A stretch of 64,000 nt of DNA. Origin: Dyella acidisoli. GTDB lineage: Bacteria; Pseudomonadota; Gammaproteobacteria; Xanthomonadales; Rhodanobacteraceae. The DNA lies in contig NZ_BSOB01000010.1 in assembly GCF_030160295.1 (NCBI RefSeq), positions 404,901 through 468,900 of the forward strand, read 5' to 3'. Below, piece after piece: positions 44,467 through 54,681 of the stretch; position 1 is the first letter of the stretch; every line of letters begins with the position of its first letter. The translations under genes were made by a program, and so were the position numbers. Below the pieces are notes generated by a model. The model saw nothing but the letters and a program-made list of their open reading frames with translations, made no database searches and was not told the origin of the DNA.

Positions 44467-44954
44467 TGGCGCTCGATACCGATCAACGCAGCATGCGCGA
44501 CTGGCTCGACAGCTACAGCCAGGATCATCAGCGCCCCATCAATCGTTTGCTGCATTGGATTTGCGTGCCGCCGATCGTGTGGGGCGGAATGGCCCTGTTG
44601 TGGACCGTGCCGGTACCGTCATCACTGCTGAAACCTGGCGCATGGGCGGTGTTTACGATCGTGCTGATGTTTGCGTGGTACTGGAAGCGCTCACATCGCC
44701 TGGGTGCTGCATTGCTGATTGCGCTCGCCATTCTTGCAGTGGTTTGTGCTTGGACGTTCGAACAGCTTGGGCCGGTGTCGATGCGATGGCTGGCGATCGG
44801 TGTGTTTGTAGCGGCATGGATCGGCCAATTCATTGGTCATGTATTTGAAGGACGGCGACCAAGTTTCTTCACTGACCTGGCTTATCTGCTGGTCGGCCCT
44901 GCATGGCTGATGGACAAGCTGTTGAACCGAATCGGCTTGAAGGAAAAACCATGA
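44466..44954 (+). CDS. Mpo1-like (DUF962) membrane protein
   Basis: A 162-residue membrane protein. SYSQDHQRPINRLLHWICVP is the DUF962 N-terminal motif with conserved His residues, and IGQFIGHVFEGRRPSFFTDL supplies the second His cluster. Yeast Mpo1 is an iron-dependent dioxygenase acting on 2-hydroxy fatty acids; bacterial homologues are mostly unstudied. Four membrane helices are likely. It overlaps both neighbouring genes (44466 and 44951), so is translationally coupled. Confidence 0.82.
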   Translation: MALDTDQRSMRDWLDSYSQDHQRPINRLLHWICVPPIVWGGMALLWTVPVPSSLLKPGAWAVFTIVLMFAWYWKRSHRLGAALLIALAILAVVCAWTFEQLGPVSMRWLAIGVFVAAWIGQFIGHVFEGRRPSFFTDLAYLLVGPAWLMDKLLNRIGLKEKP

Positions 44955-45364
44955 CGGGTTTTCTCGCACTGCTCAGCAGCCTGATCTGGTGGGTGCTTTA
45001 CGGCAGTATCGGCGCGGTCGTGCCGAGTGCGATTGCGTGGATCGTGTTGCGCTGGAGCGAAGGTGCGCCGGTGGTGTTCAACCGCACTTATCTTGCGTGC
45101 TTGATCTGGAGTTTGCTTACGTTGCTGCTAGGCGCAATCGCTGCCGCGCATGTCGGTGTGATGCGACCGCCATTCGGACCGTTGATTGCCAGCGGCGCTT
45201 TTCGTGTGGCGCTAGTGATATCGATGCTGATCGGCGTGACCGCCTTGTGGCGATTGATTCCGCGGGTCGATGCGCGACGGATTCGCATCGGCAGTGCATG
45301 CGTGGCGGTGGCAGCGGTAATGGCGATTGTGTTTGGAGTCGCCACGACGCTGACAAGCGCTTGA
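44951..45364 (+). CDS. Membrane protein of unknown function
   Basis: A 137-residue protein with four hydrophobic segments (LSSLIWWVLYGSIGAVVPSA, LIWSLLTLLLGAIAAAHV, VALVISMLIGVTALW, CVAVAAVMAIVFGVATTL). I do not recognise it. The ATG at 44951 overlaps the Mpo1-like gene, making it the last of purC-SMR-Mpo1-membrane protein. Dispersed repeats follow. Confidence 0.7.
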   Translation: MTGFLALLSSLIWWVLYGSIGAVVPSAIAWIVLRWSEGAPVVFNRTYLACLIWSLLTLLLGAIAAAHVGVMRPPFGPLIASGAFRVALVISMLIGVTALWRLIPRVDARRIRIGSACVAVAAVMAIVFGVATTLTSA

Positions 45365-45377
45365 TCTTGCTTCAACG

Positions 45378-45452
45378 CGTAGATTGGGGTGCAAACCCCA
45401 ATATCGTTATTTTCCGTACACCTCGATGTTGGGGTTTGCACCCCAACCTACG
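45378..45452. repeat. Inverted repeat of the gtaggttggggtgcaaacc type
   Basis: Arms 45378-45406 and 45424-45452 (cgtagattggggtgcaaacc and its inverse, two mismatches in 29). The same motif occurs at 63282-63356. A hairpin in the downstream end of the purC operon transcript. Confidence 0.8.
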
Positions 45453-45480
45453 TCGCTACGATGCAGTTCGTGGCTAGATT

Positions 45481-45523
45481 TGCCCCTCACCCCAACCCTC
45501 TCCCCGAAGGGGAGAGGGAATAG
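45481..45523. repeat. G-rich dispersed repeat, single unit
   Basis: cccctcaccccaaccctctc followed by cccgaaggggagaggga: same family as 11194, 17829, 28192, 48403 and 59709, in inverted orientation to the 17829 unit. Between the purC operon and the convergent tkt gene. Confidence 0.75.
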
Positions 45524-45534
45524 AGCGTGTCGTC

Positions 45535-47529
45535 TTACCCAATTACGCGCTTCACTTCGTCCACCACATGCGACACGGTAAAACCAAAGTGCTCGAATAA
45601 CGCCGGCGCTGGCGCGGAAGCACCAAACGTGGTCATGCCGACTACCGCACCATCCAGGCCCACGTACTTGCACCAGAAATCGGCACTGGCCGCCTCCACC
45701 GCTACGCGTGCGCGGCACCAGCCGGGAAGCACACCTTCGCGGTATTCCAGCGGCTGGGCATCGAACACTTCGTTACAGGGCATCGACACTACGCGCACCG
45801 GAACATTCTGCTGCGCCAACGTGCGCGCCGCTTCCATGGCCAGTTCCACTTCGGAACCGGTGGCGATCAGGATTGCCTTGAACTTGGTATCAGCCGGATC
45901 GAGCAACACATAGCCACCACGCTTGATGTCGGCCAATTGCTGCGCCGTGCGCAGCTGATGCTTGAGCGTCTGGCGCGAGAAAATCAGGCAGGATGGGCCG
46001 CGCTTGTGTTCGATTGCTTCTTTCCATGCCACTGCTGATTCCACCGCGTCGCACGGACGCCACAGGCGGTTGTTCGGAATCAGGCGTAGCGAAGCCAAGT
46101 GCTCCACAGGCTGATGCGTGGGGCCGTCTTCGCCCAGGCCAATCGAATCGTGCGTGTAGACATGGATGGAGTGCGCGGGAATCAGCGCACTCATACGCAC
46201 GGCGTTGCGCGCGTAATCGGAGAACACTAGGAAGGTGCCATCGTACGGAATGAAGCCACCGTGCAAGGCGAGGCCATTGGCAATCGCGGTCATGCCGAAC
46301 TCACGCACACCGTAGTGCACGTAGTTGCCGTCGGGACCGGTCACGCTCTTGCTGCCCTTCCACATGGTGAGGTTGGAGCCGGCCAGATCGGCCGAGCCAC
46401 CGATCATTTCCGGCAACAGCGGACCGAAGGCGTCCAGCGCCATCTGCGAAGCCTTGCGGGAGGCCACATCCGGGCCGTCCGTGTGGACTTTTTCGACATA
46501 AGCCTGCGACTTGGCCGCCCAATCGGCAGGCAGTTCGCCGGCCATGCGGCGACGGAACTCAGCAGCAAGCTCCGGAAACGCAGCTTCGTATTTGGCGAAG
46601 ACTTCGTTCCACTGCTGCTCGCGCTCTGCGCCAACCTTCTTCTTGTCCCACGCTGCGTAAATGTCCTGCGGGATTTCGAACGGCCCGTAACGCCAGTCGA
46701 GTACGTCGCGCGCAGCCGCCACTTCATCTTTGCCCAGCGGCGCACCGTGCGACTCTTCCTTGCCCTGCTTATGCGGAGCACCGAAGCCGATTATGGTTTT
46801 GCAGCAGATCAGCGTGGGCTTTTCGCTCTGCGCGGTGGCAGCGGCAATCGCCTTTTTCACCGCTTCAGAATCGTGGCCGTCGACGCCGCGAATCACGTTC
46901 CAGCCGTAGGCTTCGAAACGCTTAGGCGTGTCGTCGGTGAACCAACCTTCCACTTCACCGTCGATGGAGATGTTGTTGTCGTCATAGATCGCGACAAGCT
47001 TGCCGAGCTTCCAGGTGCCGGCGAGCGATGCGACTTCGTGCGACACGCCTTCCATCAGGCAGCCATCGCCCATGAAGACGAACGTGTGGTGATCGACGAC
47101 GGTGTGGCCAGGACGATTGAAGTGCTCGGCGAGTAGCTTCTCTGCTAGCGCAAAGCCCACGGAGTTGGCGAGCCCCTGGCCCAGCGGACCGGTGGTGGTT
47201 TCCACGCCTGGCGTTTCGCTCGCTTCCGGATGGCCGGCCGTCTTGGAATGCAGCTGGCGGAAGCGCTTGAGCTCACCCATCGGCAGATCGAAACCCGTCA
47301 GATGCAGCAACGCGTACTGCAGCATGGAGCCGTGGCCGTTGGAGAGCACGAAGCGATCGCGGTTAGGCCACTTCGGATTGCTGGGATTGAACTTCAGGAA
47401 ATCGTTCCACAGCACTTCGGCGATGTCGGCCATGCCCATCGGCATGCCAGGGTGGCCGGACTTGGCTGCCTCCACGGCATCCATGGCTAGGGCGCGGACG
47501 GCGTTGGCAAGTTCGCGACGAGACGTCAT
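45535..47529 (-). CDS. tkt: Transketolase
   Basis: A 664-residue enzyme of the pentose phosphate pathway. [20 protein letters not shown] is the thiamin diphosphate motif; [18 protein letters not shown] and [20 protein letters not shown] match the N-terminal domain, and [20 protein letters not shown] the phosphate/active-site His region. I chose ATG 47529 ([10 protein letters not shown]), since the in-frame extension to 47652 lies in a probable promoter region. It is divergent from the outer-membrane barrel gene. Confidence 0.96.
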   Translation of the reverse strand: MTSRRELANAVRALAMDAVEAAKSGHPGMPMGMADIAEVLWNDFLKFNPSNPKWPNRDRFVLSNGHGSMLQYALLHLTGFDLPMGELKRFRQLHSKTAGHPEASETPGVETTTGPLGQGLANSVGFALAEKLLAEHFNRPGHTVVDHHTFVFMGDGCLMEGVSHEVASLAGTWKLGKLVAIYDDNNISIDGEVEGWFTDDTPKRFEAYGWNVIRGVDGHDSEAVKKAIAAATAQSEKPTLICCKTIIGFGAPHKQGKEESHGAPLGKDEVAAARDVLDWRYGPFEIPQDIYAAWDKKKVGAEREQQWNEVFAKYEAAFPELAAEFRRRMAGELPADWAAKSQAYVEKVHTDGPDVASRKASQMALDAFGPLLPEMIGGSADLAGSNLTMWKGSKSVTGPDGNYVHYGVREFGMTAIANGLALHGGFIPYDGTFLVFSDYARNAVRMSALIPAHSIHVYTHDSIGLGEDGPTHQPVEHLASLRLIPNNRLWRPCDAVESAVAWKEAIEHKRGPSCLIFSRQTLKHQLRTAQQLADIKRGGYVLLDPADTKFKAILIATGSEVELAMEAARTLAQQNVPVRVVSMPCNEVFDAQPLEYREGVLPGWCRARVAVEAASADFWCKYVGLDGAVVGMTTFGASAPAPALFEHFGFTVSHVVDEVKRVIG

Positions 47530-47795
47530 CAGGGGTATCTCCGGGGGGCAGGCGCAAAAAGAAATATTGTCGCTGATCGCTTGCGTTCTGTCGTCCGATC
47601 CAAGGACTCCGCGACAGCCTCCGGGGGACCTCTTGCACGCAATCTTAATCAATTCTTAATACTGAACTACTCGGTATTGAATCTATCGGACGCGTCCTTA
47701 TCTTGTGCACACGCATCGCTCAAGCGTGCGTACGGGCAGTCGGCATCCCCCTCTGTGTCGAGCCGCCCGATCAATGCACAACAAGGAATACCACC

Positions 47796-48395
47796 ATGAA
47801 AAAGACGCTGTTTGCTGTTGCCCTGGCTGCCGTAGGTGTTGCGACCGTTCCCGCCGTTTTTGCGCAGAGCGAGCCCACCCAAACGGCCCAACAGGGTTGG
47901 TATGTCGGCGCTGAGGCCGGTTACGGCCAAGTCAACAAGGGTCCGTACGATTCCAATGGCGATGCCATCGGTGGCATCAAGGGCGGTTACCGCTTCGCGA
48001 TCAATCCGGAGACCTCGTTTGGCGTAGAAGCCGGTTATCAATACTTGGGTCGGATCGACGCACGTGCCTCGGCGGGCTCTTCCCTTCGGTCCAAGCTTTA
48101 CGGCCCCACGCTCGGTGTGAACCTGCGCTACAACTTCACCCCGAACTGGTACGGCGAGGTACGTACGGGCGCTTTCTATGCCCAGGGCCAGGGTCTGACC
48201 AATAGCGTCAACTCGAGCTACGAGCGCTTTGATCGCACCCGTTACTACGCTGGCGTAGGTGTCGGCTACAACATCGACCAGCACTGGAGCGTAGGCGTGA
48301 ACTACAACTACTACGATGCCACCAGCCGCGGCGGTGAGCGTGGTGTGCAGTTGCAGACCAACGCGTACACGCTGGCTGCGGAATATCGCTTCTGA
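47796..48395 (+). CDS. Outer membrane beta-barrel protein
   Basis: A 199-residue protein. KKTLFAVALAAVGVATVPAV ending FAQ is a signal peptide. The mature part alternates as beta strands with aromatic residues (GWYVGAEAGYG, GGIKGGYRF, SFGVEAGYQYLG, NLRYNFTP) and ends AAEYRF, the typical barrel C-terminus. It fits the eight-stranded OmpA-like/OmpX-like barrel superfamily. The ATG follows an aagga ribosome site. A terminator follows. Ligand and role unknown. Confidence 0.85.
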   Translation: MKKTLFAVALAAVGVATVPAVFAQSEPTQTAQQGWYVGAEAGYGQVNKGPYDSNGDAIGGIKGGYRFAINPETSFGVEAGYQYLGRIDARASAGSSLRSKLYGPTLGVNLRYNFTPNWYGEVRTGAFYAQGQGLTNSVNSSYERFDRTRYYAGVGVGYNIDQHWSVGVNYNYYDATSRGGERGVQLQTNAYTLAAEYRF

Positions 48396-48402
48396 GCGGT
48401 GT

Positions 48403-48468
48403 TGCTCCCTCTCCCCGGAGGGGAGAGGGGACAAACAAAAAAAGAGCGCCTCGCGGCGCTCTTTTTTT
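48403..48468. terminator. G-rich repeat unit and bidirectional terminator
   Basis: 48403-48432 is a unit of the G-rich family (ctccctctccccggagggga followed by gagggga). 48437-48468 is a bidirectional terminator, aaaaaaagagcgcc-tcgc-ggcgctcttttttt. It ends both the barrel gene and the convergent aldolase gene. Confidence 0.9.
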
Positions 48469-48493
48469 GTTTACTCGTACACGGAAGCAAGGA

Positions 48494-49498
48494 TCAGCCC
48501 TTCCACTGACCCAGCGCAGCCAAGCCGTTGTCCTTGGCGCGCGCATGAACCACTTTCTGCGCTTCGGCATAGTTGGCCTTCATGTCCTTCGACCACAGCT
48601 TCAGCGCTGCCTGCTGCATGGCGCGGCCGTAGGAGAACGACAGCGGCCACGGATGCGGACCCATGCGGTTCATCGCATTGAGATGCGCCGTGGACTGCTC
48701 GTCCGTCTGGCCGCCCGACAGGAACACGATGCCCGGCAGCGTGGCTGGCACGGTGGTCTTGAGCACGCGCACGGTGGCTTCGGCGACTTCCTCAAAACTG
48801 GCCTGCTCGTCCGCGTCCTTGCCCGGAATCACCATGCTGACCTTCAGGATGGTGCCTTCCAGCAGCACGTTGTGCTCGTACAAGGCATTGAACAGGCTGC
48901 GCAGCACGGCTTCGTGCACTTCGTAGCTGACTTCGATGGAGTGATCACCGTCCATGATCACTTCCGGCTCCACCATCGGCACCAGGCCGGCTTCCTGGCA
49001 GAGCGCGGCGTAGCGGGCGAGCGCCTGGGTGTTGGCTTCGATCGCGGTGGAGCTGGGGTTGTCTTCGCTGATGTTGATCACCGCGCGCCACTTGGCGAAC
49101 TGCGCGCCCAGCTTCACGTATTCAGCCAGGCGCTCACGCAGACCGTCGAGGCCTTCGGTGATCACGTCGCCCGGAAAGCCAGCCAGCGCCACGGTGCCCT
49201 TGTCCACCTTGATGCCGGGGATGATGCCGTTCTTCTTCATGATCTGGGTGAACGGCACACCATCCTTAGTGGACTGACGGATGGTTTCGTCGTACAGGAT
49301 CGCGCCAGAAATGTGCTCGGACAGGTTCGGCGAGGTGAGCAGCAGCTCGCGGTAAGCGCGGCGGTTCTCCTCGGTGTTCTCGATGCCGACCGACTCGAAG
49401 CGCTTCTTGATGGTGTTGGTCGACTCATCAATCGCGATGATGCCCTTGCCAGGCGCGACCATGGCTAGGGCAACGCTCTCGAGATCTTCAATGCTCAT
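48494..49498 (-). CDS. fba: Class I fructose-bisphosphate aldolase
   Basis: A 334-residue aldolase of the eukaryote-like class I type. APGKGIIAIDESTNTIKKRF, VNISEDNPSS-type and LLEGTILKVSMVIPGKDA, whose Lys forms the Schiff base, and FLSGGQTDEQSTAHLNAMN are signatures. I chose ATG 49498 (MSIEDLESVALA). Upstream on the minus strand is TATAAT at 49586-49581, a good -10 box, next to a gccccaa hairpin (49587-49607). It would split fructose 1,6-bisphosphate without a metal ion. Confidence 0.94.
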   Translation of the reverse strand: MSIEDLESVALAMVAPGKGIIAIDESTNTIKKRFESVGIENTEENRRAYRELLLTSPNLSEHISGAILYDETIRQSTKDGVPFTQIMKKNGIIPGIKVDKGTVALAGFPGDVITEGLDGLRERLAEYVKLGAQFAKWRAVINISEDNPSSTAIEANTQALARYAALCQEAGLVPMVEPEVIMDGDHSIEVSYEVHEAVLRSLFNALYEHNVLLEGTILKVSMVIPGKDADEQASFEEVAEATVRVLKTTVPATLPGIVFLSGGQTDEQSTAHLNAMNRMGPHPWPLSFSYGRAMQQAALKLWSKDMKANYAEAQKVVHARAKDNGLAALGQWKG

Positions 49499-49632
49499 TG
49501 GACGACTCCGTAAAACTTTGGCGGCACGGGGCCGCAAGGTGGGAGGCCACCCGTGCGGGCGGACAGGCGGAAAAGGCGCGATTATAGCCCCAAGCTGTCG
49601 TTGGGGCGTTCAAGACCTGTCCTGGGGGCCGA

Positions 49633-50082
49633 TCAGGATTCGCTGTAGCCGGGCAGTTTGCAGGGCGCCATCACCTGTGCGCGCTGGGCCGGATCGTCGG
49701 GAGCATTGAAGGGGATGATGTAGTAAGTGGCTGCCGGCATGTGGTTTTTGTTGGTGAGCGACGGGCCGTAGCGGAAGTTGGACACCGCACTCACCGCCGC
49801 TTTGCCCAGGTCGCTGGGCGGCGCCATCTTGGCCACCTGCACATTCATCGGCACACCGTCGCTGCCGATCACATAGGTCACCGCGATGCAGCTTGGCTTG
49901 TAGATGTTCACGCCGCTGTTGGGCACGTCCACCGCCACATCGCGGTTCAACAACAACCACTGATTGGAAAGCTGCTCGGGCGCCACCCTTTGCGCATGCA
50001 GCTCCTGCGCCACGACCGGCATGGCTGCCGCCACCGCCGATGCCACAAGCAAGGATTGGCCGAAACGAGTCATCGTGCGCAT
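49633..50082 (-). CDS. Exported TonB C-terminal-domain-like protein
   Basis: A 149-residue protein. A signal peptide (TRFGQSLLVASAVAAAMPVV, then AQ) precedes a short linker and a domain with SCIAVTYVIGSDGVPMNVQV and AVSAVSNFRYGPSL, which resembles the C-terminal domain of TonB-family energy transducers. There is no membrane anchor, so it may not power transport itself. The ATG at 50082 has a ggagg ribosome site. The composite palindromic element lies just upstream (50120-50388). Confidence 0.75.
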   Translation of the reverse strand: MRTMTRFGQSLLVASAVAAAMPVVAQELHAQRVAPEQLSNQWLLLNRDVAVDVPNSGVNIYKPSCIAVTYVIGSDGVPMNVQVAKMAPPSDLGKAAVSAVSNFRYGPSLTNKNHMPAATYYIIPFNAPDDPAQRAQVMAPCKLPGYSES

Positions 50083-50119
50083 GGCGGAACCTCCGATGTA
50101 AGACTGTGGGGACGTGAAA

Positions 50120-50388
50120 GGGATGCTCTCTTCCATTCTACGTGGGCGTCACCGTTGCTGTCCGTTCGCAGACCAAAGGACCGTCGGCGAAGGCAGACTG
50201 GCCGTCTGTCGAGACGATGAGCCGATGGGATGCGGACGGACAGTAACGGCCCGGAGGGTGATGCCCAGAAGGCTCGCAGGGTGTGCCGCGCGACTTGAAA
50301 AGACGGCCAGTCTTCCCTGCGCCGCGCAGCACACCCTGCGAGCCTTCTGGACATCATGCCGCCTACGTAGAATGGAAGAGAGCATCCC
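50120..50388 (-). repeat. Composite palindromic element, copy 2 (MITE-like)
   Basis: A 269-bp inverted relative of 16444-16732. Terminal repeats begin gggatgctctcttccattct on both sides, 24 bp exact and up to 29 with one mismatch. Inner hairpin arms are 50260-50285/50330-50355 (gatgcccagaaggctcgcag, one mismatch) and 50152-50165/50236-50249 (ccgttgctgtccgt, one mismatch). It lies between the TonB-C-like gene and pyk, both on the minus strand. No open reading frame is convincing, and no target duplication is seen. Confidence 0.85.
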
Positions 50389-50437
50389 TCTGTCTAGCCA
50401 ACCTGCGGCGTGCCGCGCGCAGGTTGGCTTGCGCCAT

Positions 50438-51910
50438 TTACAGATCGCGCAGACTTTCCACCATGCCGTCCGCACCCACCGACAGCAGCTTGAGGGTATT
50501 GGTACCGCCGCCCTTACCGATGTGGTCGCCATGCGTGAGCACCACGCGATCGCCCTCGGTGAGCTTGCCGGCCGCGAACAGCTGCCGCACCGCTTCGCGC
50601 GCGGACACAGCCGGATTCAAGGTGTCATGCGTAAACTTCACCGGCTGCACGTCGCGCAGTACCAGCATGCGGCGACGCGCATCCTCGAACGGCGACAACG
50701 CATAGATCGGCACGGCGCTGCGGTAGCGCGATAGCCATTGCGCCGTAGCACCCGATTCGGTCAACGCGACGATCGCGCGCACACCGATCTCGCTGGCCAG
50801 CAGCATCGCTGCCAGCGCAATGGCCTGGTCGGTGCGATCGAGATGGTGCGCGTTGCGAGTGAGGTCTTCCTTCGGCTCGAACTGACGCTCGGCGCCGAGA
50901 CAGATACGACGCAGCGCCGCCACCGCCTTGTCTGGATGAGCGCCTGCCGCGGACTCCTCGGACAGCATCACCGCGTCCGTGCCGTCGATCACCGCGTTCG
51001 CCACGTCGAGCACTTCGGCACGCGTGGGAATCGGCGAGCGCACCATCGATTGCAGCATCTGTGTTGCGGTAATAACCGCGCGATTGCGTTGCACCGCCTC
51101 ACGAATGATCTTCTTCTGCAGCCCAGGCAATTCGGCATCGCCGATTTCCACGCCCAGATCACCGCGCGCCACCATCACCACGTCAGAAGCGTCGATGATT
51201 TCGCCGAGCACGGGAATCGCATCCGCGCGCTCGATCTTCGCGACCAGCGACGCATTGCCACCCGCCTCTTTCAGCAGACGGCGTGCCTGATCCATATCCG
51301 CGCCGGAACGCACGAACGACACGGCAAGAAAGTCCGCACCGATCTCGGCGGCGAGTTTGATATCCGCCTTGTCCTTATCGGACAACGCGTCGACAGACAA
51401 ACCGCCGCCCTGCCGATTCAAACCCTTGCGATCGGAAAGCTTTCCGCCGATCAGCACTTTGCATCGCACTTCAGTGCCGACCACGTCGAGCACAGTAAGC
51501 GCTACCAGGCCATCATCGAGAAGGAGAACGTCGTCGGCTTTTACGTCCTTAGGCAAGCCCAGGTAGCTCACACCCACGCGGGTGTTGTCACCGGGCGGTG
51601 CATCCGAACGACAGTCGAGCACAAACGGATCGCCGTCACGCAGCTCGATCGGGCCATTGGCGAAACGCTCCACGCGAATCTTCGGCCCCTGCAAGTCCGC
51701 AAGAACGCCCACTTCCTTGCCAAGCGTCTCCGCCGCCTTGCGCACCGCCGCCGCACGAGCACGATGATCGTCGGGTTGCCCATGCGAGAGATTGAGGCGC
51801 ACCACATTGACGCCTTCGGAAAGAATTTTTTCGAGCATGCCGGGCGCGTCGGTGGCCGGGCCCAGGGTGGCGACGATCTTGGTGCGACGGGATTGAGTGT
51901 CAGTAGCCAT
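50438..51910 (-). CDS. pyk: Pyruvate kinase
   Basis: A 490-residue enzyme. TKIVATLGPATDAPGMLEKI and NVVRLNLSHGQPDDH open the barrel; VAKIERADAIPVLGEIIDAS carries the catalytic Lys-Ile-Glu, and MVARGDLGVEIGDAELPGLQ the metal-binding Glu-Asp region. VMLSEESAAGAHPDKAVAAL has Glu where many PK enzymes have Gly-Glu. It makes ATP and pyruvate from PEP. It is separated from the next minus-strand gene upstream by 248 bases in which I see only promoter-like sequence. Confidence 0.95.
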   Translation of the reverse strand: MATDTQSRRTKIVATLGPATDAPGMLEKILSEGVNVVRLNLSHGQPDDHRARAAAVRKAAETLGKEVGVLADLQGPKIRVERFANGPIELRDGDPFVLDCRSDAPPGDNTRVGVSYLGLPKDVKADDVLLLDDGLVALTVLDVVGTEVRCKVLIGGKLSDRKGLNRQGGGLSVDALSDKDKADIKLAAEIGADFLAVSFVRSGADMDQARRLLKEAGGNASLVAKIERADAIPVLGEIIDASDVVMVARGDLGVEIGDAELPGLQKKIIREAVQRNRAVITATQMLQSMVRSPIPTRAEVLDVANAVIDGTDAVMLSEESAAGAHPDKAVAALRRICLGAERQFEPKEDLTRNAHHLDRTDQAIALAAMLLASEIGVRAIVALTESGATAQWLSRYRSAVPIYALSPFEDARRRMLVLRDVQPVKFTHDTLNPAVSAREAVRQLFAAGKLTEGDRVVLTHGDHIGKGGGTNTLKLLSVGADGMVESLRDL

Positions 51911-52158
51911 TGCGGGAGTTTTGAGATTTGTCGGACGAGACTAACAGAACCCCCTGCCGCCCCTGCAATATCTTTTTGCGTGCAATCGTATGCAATATTG
52001 CGTGTGGCACTGCCGCAAAGCGCGCGCGCGATTGGACGGCTAGACGTAAATCGGGCTCTATGCGGCAATCAGCGCTGCGTGCGCGTGTAGCCATTTCGCA
52101 ACATTGCAGCTTGGATACCGTCGCGCATGGTTCTTAGCCTGGCCGGCTTGCCATGCCT

Positions 52159-52971
52159 TCACCCGTTCTGCAACGCCAGGTTCAACACCTCAGCCAGCCG
52201 CCTGCCCGCCTCGCGCAGGCGGCTGTCGGCGACCGGCAGTTCGGTATCGACGTAGGTCTGGTCGATCTTGTGATTGGATGGATAAATGTCGCGCGTGATC
52301 TGGCACGACTCCTCAGCCCATTGCGCCGCCGGCTTGTCGAGCGGCGCGATGGGTGCCGGCAATGGCGCAGCGCCTTCGGCATCGAGCCGCTTCGCATAGG
52401 CTTTCCAATCCAGGCCGCGCGTGCCGAGCAAACCGGAGTCCCACACGCGATGCAGGTTCATGCCCTGCCCTTGGAATTGCACCTGGTAGGTGTTGCCGCC
52501 GGCATCGTCGCGATAGCCACCATGCAACGGCTGATGGATGTCGCCCACGAAATGCACGACGAACTTGAGCGCCTGCAGCCTCGCGGCATCAGGCTGGTTG
52601 CGATCGCTCAGGATGGCGACATAGTGTGGGATCGCTTCCACCACGCACTGGCCGTTCTTGCAATCGCGCGGCGGCACGTATTTGCAGGACGGATCGCGGA
52701 AATCGATGTAGTGCAGCGGGCGCGTTTCTTTCCACAAGTCCTGTTGCTTCGGATCGTTGCGGATCTCGTCTGGCCAACTGGCGATATCAGCAAGCGACTT
52801 GGTGTGATCCACCGCCAGCAACCGCTCCACTTCCGCTTCGGCCGCCGGGCTCAGATGCCGCTGCGCGAGTTGGGCCACTACGCTATGCCCGAGCGGCCCC
52901 CATGCATACGCGGTGGGTGTGATGGCCAAGGTGGCAAACAACGCAGCGGCCAGTCGACGCACGGAAAGCAT
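52159..52971 (-). CDS. S1/P1 family nuclease, exported
   Basis: A 270-residue enzyme. The signal peptide ends at AYA, placing Trp24 as the mature N-terminal metal ligand (WGPLGH, with His29). Asp68 (SWPDEIR) and His87 (PLHYIDF) follow, and HFVGDIHQPLH supplies further zinc ligands. This three-zinc layout defines the S1/P1 family, which degrades single-stranded DNA and RNA. I chose ATG 52971 at the signal peptide. Possibly used for nutrient salvage from extracellular nucleic acid. Confidence 0.92.
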   Translation of the reverse strand: MLSVRRLAAALFATLAITPTAYAWGPLGHSVVAQLAQRHLSPAAEAEVERLLAVDHTKSLADIASWPDEIRNDPKQQDLWKETRPLHYIDFRDPSCKYVPPRDCKNGQCVVEAIPHYVAILSDRNQPDAARLQALKFVVHFVGDIHQPLHGGYRDDAGGNTYQVQFQGQGMNLHRVWDSGLLGTRGLDWKAYAKRLDAEGAAPLPAPIAPLDKPAAQWAEESCQITRDIYPSNHKIDQTYVDTELPVADSRLREAGRRLAEVLNLALQNG

Positions 52972-53023
52972 GCTGAGATTCCTTACTAAGCAGCAGAGGA
53001 TGATGCCACACACCTCGTGACAA

Positions 53024-53488
53024 TCAGGCATGACTGGTGTGGACCACCGCCCCGGTGGCATCACGCACACTTACGTCCACCACCACGCCCTGCCGCACGC
53101 TTTCGGTAACGATGCAGAAATCCTCGAACTGGGCCAGTGCACGCTCGACATGTTCGAGCGCAGCGGTCGGTTCGGCCAGTTGCAGGTCCACGTTGATGCG
53201 CGTGACGCGCAAGCGTTTATGTTCGTTGCGTTCGAGGATCGCGCGTGCCTTGGTCACAAGTTTGTCGGGCGCGTTTTTGTACTTGCGCAAAGCGAACAAC
53301 AAGCTGGCCGACATGCAGTTCGCCACGGCGGCGAGGAGCAAACGATCCGGGTTAGGCCCTGCTTCACTGCCCAGCGGTGCGGTTTCGTCCGTGGTGATGT
53401 CCGGTATGGCGGTGCCGTCGAAGCGGACACGGAACTCGTAATTGCCGGTCTGCTCCAGGGTCAGTTCAATGACCTGTTCGTCGCTCAT
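53024..53488 (-). CDS. OsmC family protein
   Basis: A 154-residue protein. Cys58 (AAVANCMSAS) and Cys125 (FEDFCIVTESV) are the two conserved cysteines of OsmC/Ohr peroxidases. The GPNPDRLLLAAVANC stretch is characteristic. It would detoxify organic hydroperoxides using thiol reductants. Divergent from gap with a 159-base gap. Confidence 0.88.
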   Translation of the reverse strand: MSDEQVIELTLEQTGNYEFRVRFDGTAIPDITTDETAPLGSEAGPNPDRLLLAAVANCMSASLLFALRKYKNAPDKLVTKARAILERNEHKRLRVTRINVDLQLAEPTAALEHVERALAQFEDFCIVTESVRQGVVVDVSVRDATGAVVHTSHA

Positions 53489-53647
53489 GACATTTCCTCA
53501 CGTAAGACTGGTTGAGCATCATGCAACGATTCCGTGCGTACGGCCCCTCCCCGGATGAGGGATACGGCCGGTTCGGGCTAGAATGCGGGTTTCGGCGGCC
53601 CTTCTGGCCGCCGTGCTGTCCCATCATCCTTTGGAGGACGCTGTCTC

Positions 53648-54661
53648 ATGGCCATCAAGGTCGCCATCAATGGTTACGGTCGTATCGGCCGCAATACTCT
53701 GCGCGCGCTGTATGAAGGCAAGCGCACGAACGAATTCCAGATCGTCGCGGTGAACGACCTCGGCAACGCCGAGACCAACGCGCACCTCACCCAGTACGAC
53801 ACGGCCCACGGCCGTTTCCCGGGTGAAGTGTCAGTAGAAGGCGGCGAGCTGGTCGTCAATGGCGACCGCATCAAGGTTTGCGCCGAGCGCGATCCGTCCA
53901 AGCTTCCGTGGGCCGACCTGGGCGTTGACGTGGTGCTGGAATGCACCGGCCTGTTCACCTCCAAGGCCAAGGCCGGCGCGCATCTCGCGGCTGGCGCCAA
54001 GAAGGTGATCATCTCCGCCCCTGGCGACAAGGACGTGGACGGCACCTTCGTGTACGGCGTGAACCACGACAAGATCACCGCGTCGCATCAGGTGATCTCC
54101 AACGCCTCCTGCACCACCAACTGCCTGGCGCCGCTGGCCAAGGTGCTGCACGAAAAGATCGGCATCGTGCACGGCCTGATGACCACCATCCACGCCTACA
54201 CCAACGACCAGGTGCTGACGGACGTCTACCACTCCGACCTGCGCCGCGCCCGTTCGGCCACGCATTCGCAGATCCCGACCAAGACCGGCGCCGCCGCCGC
54301 AGTGGGCCTGGTGCTGCCGGAACTCAGCGGCAAGCTGGATGGCTTCGCGATCCGCGTGCCCACCATCAACGTGTCGGTGGTGGATCTCTCCTTCGTAGCC
54401 GCGCGCAACACTACCAAGGAAGAAATCGACGCAGCCCTCAACGAAGCCGCCAACGGCGCGCTGAAGGGCATCCTGGCGGTGAACACAAAGCCGCTGGTGT
54501 CGATCGACTTCAACCACAACGCCCACTCCTCCATCTACGACTCGACGCAGACGCGCGTGATGGGCGGCACCCTGGTGAAAGTGCTCAGCTGGTACGACAA
54601 CGAGTGGGGCTTCTCCAACCGTATGTTGGACATGACCAAGGCGTTGTTGGCGGCGAAGTAA
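53648..54661 (+). CDS. gap: Glyceraldehyde-3-phosphate dehydrogenase, type I
   Basis: A 337-residue NAD-type enzyme. [17 protein letters not shown] is the nucleotide-binding loop, Cys155 in [12 protein letters not shown] the catalytic residue, and [15 protein letters not shown] the C-terminal signature. A tggagg ribosome site precedes the ATG. A terminator follows. It belongs to lower glycolysis with pyk and the aldolase in this window. Confidence 0.96.
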   Translation: MAIKVAINGYGRIGRNTLRALYEGKRTNEFQIVAVNDLGNAETNAHLTQYDTAHGRFPGEVSVEGGELVVNGDRIKVCAERDPSKLPWADLGVDVVLECTGLFTSKAKAGAHLAAGAKKVIISAPGDKDVDGTFVYGVNHDKITASHQVISNASCTTNCLAPLAKVLHEKIGIVHGLMTTIHAYTNDQVLTDVYHSDLRRARSATHSQIPTKTGAAAAVGLVLPELSGKLDGFAIRVPTINVSVVDLSFVAARNTTKEEIDAALNEAANGALKGILAVNTKPLVSIDFNHNAHSSIYDSTQTRVMGGTLVKVLSWYDNEWGFSNRMLDMTKALLAAK

Positions 54662-54681
54662 GCCATCGTCCCTGCACATGC

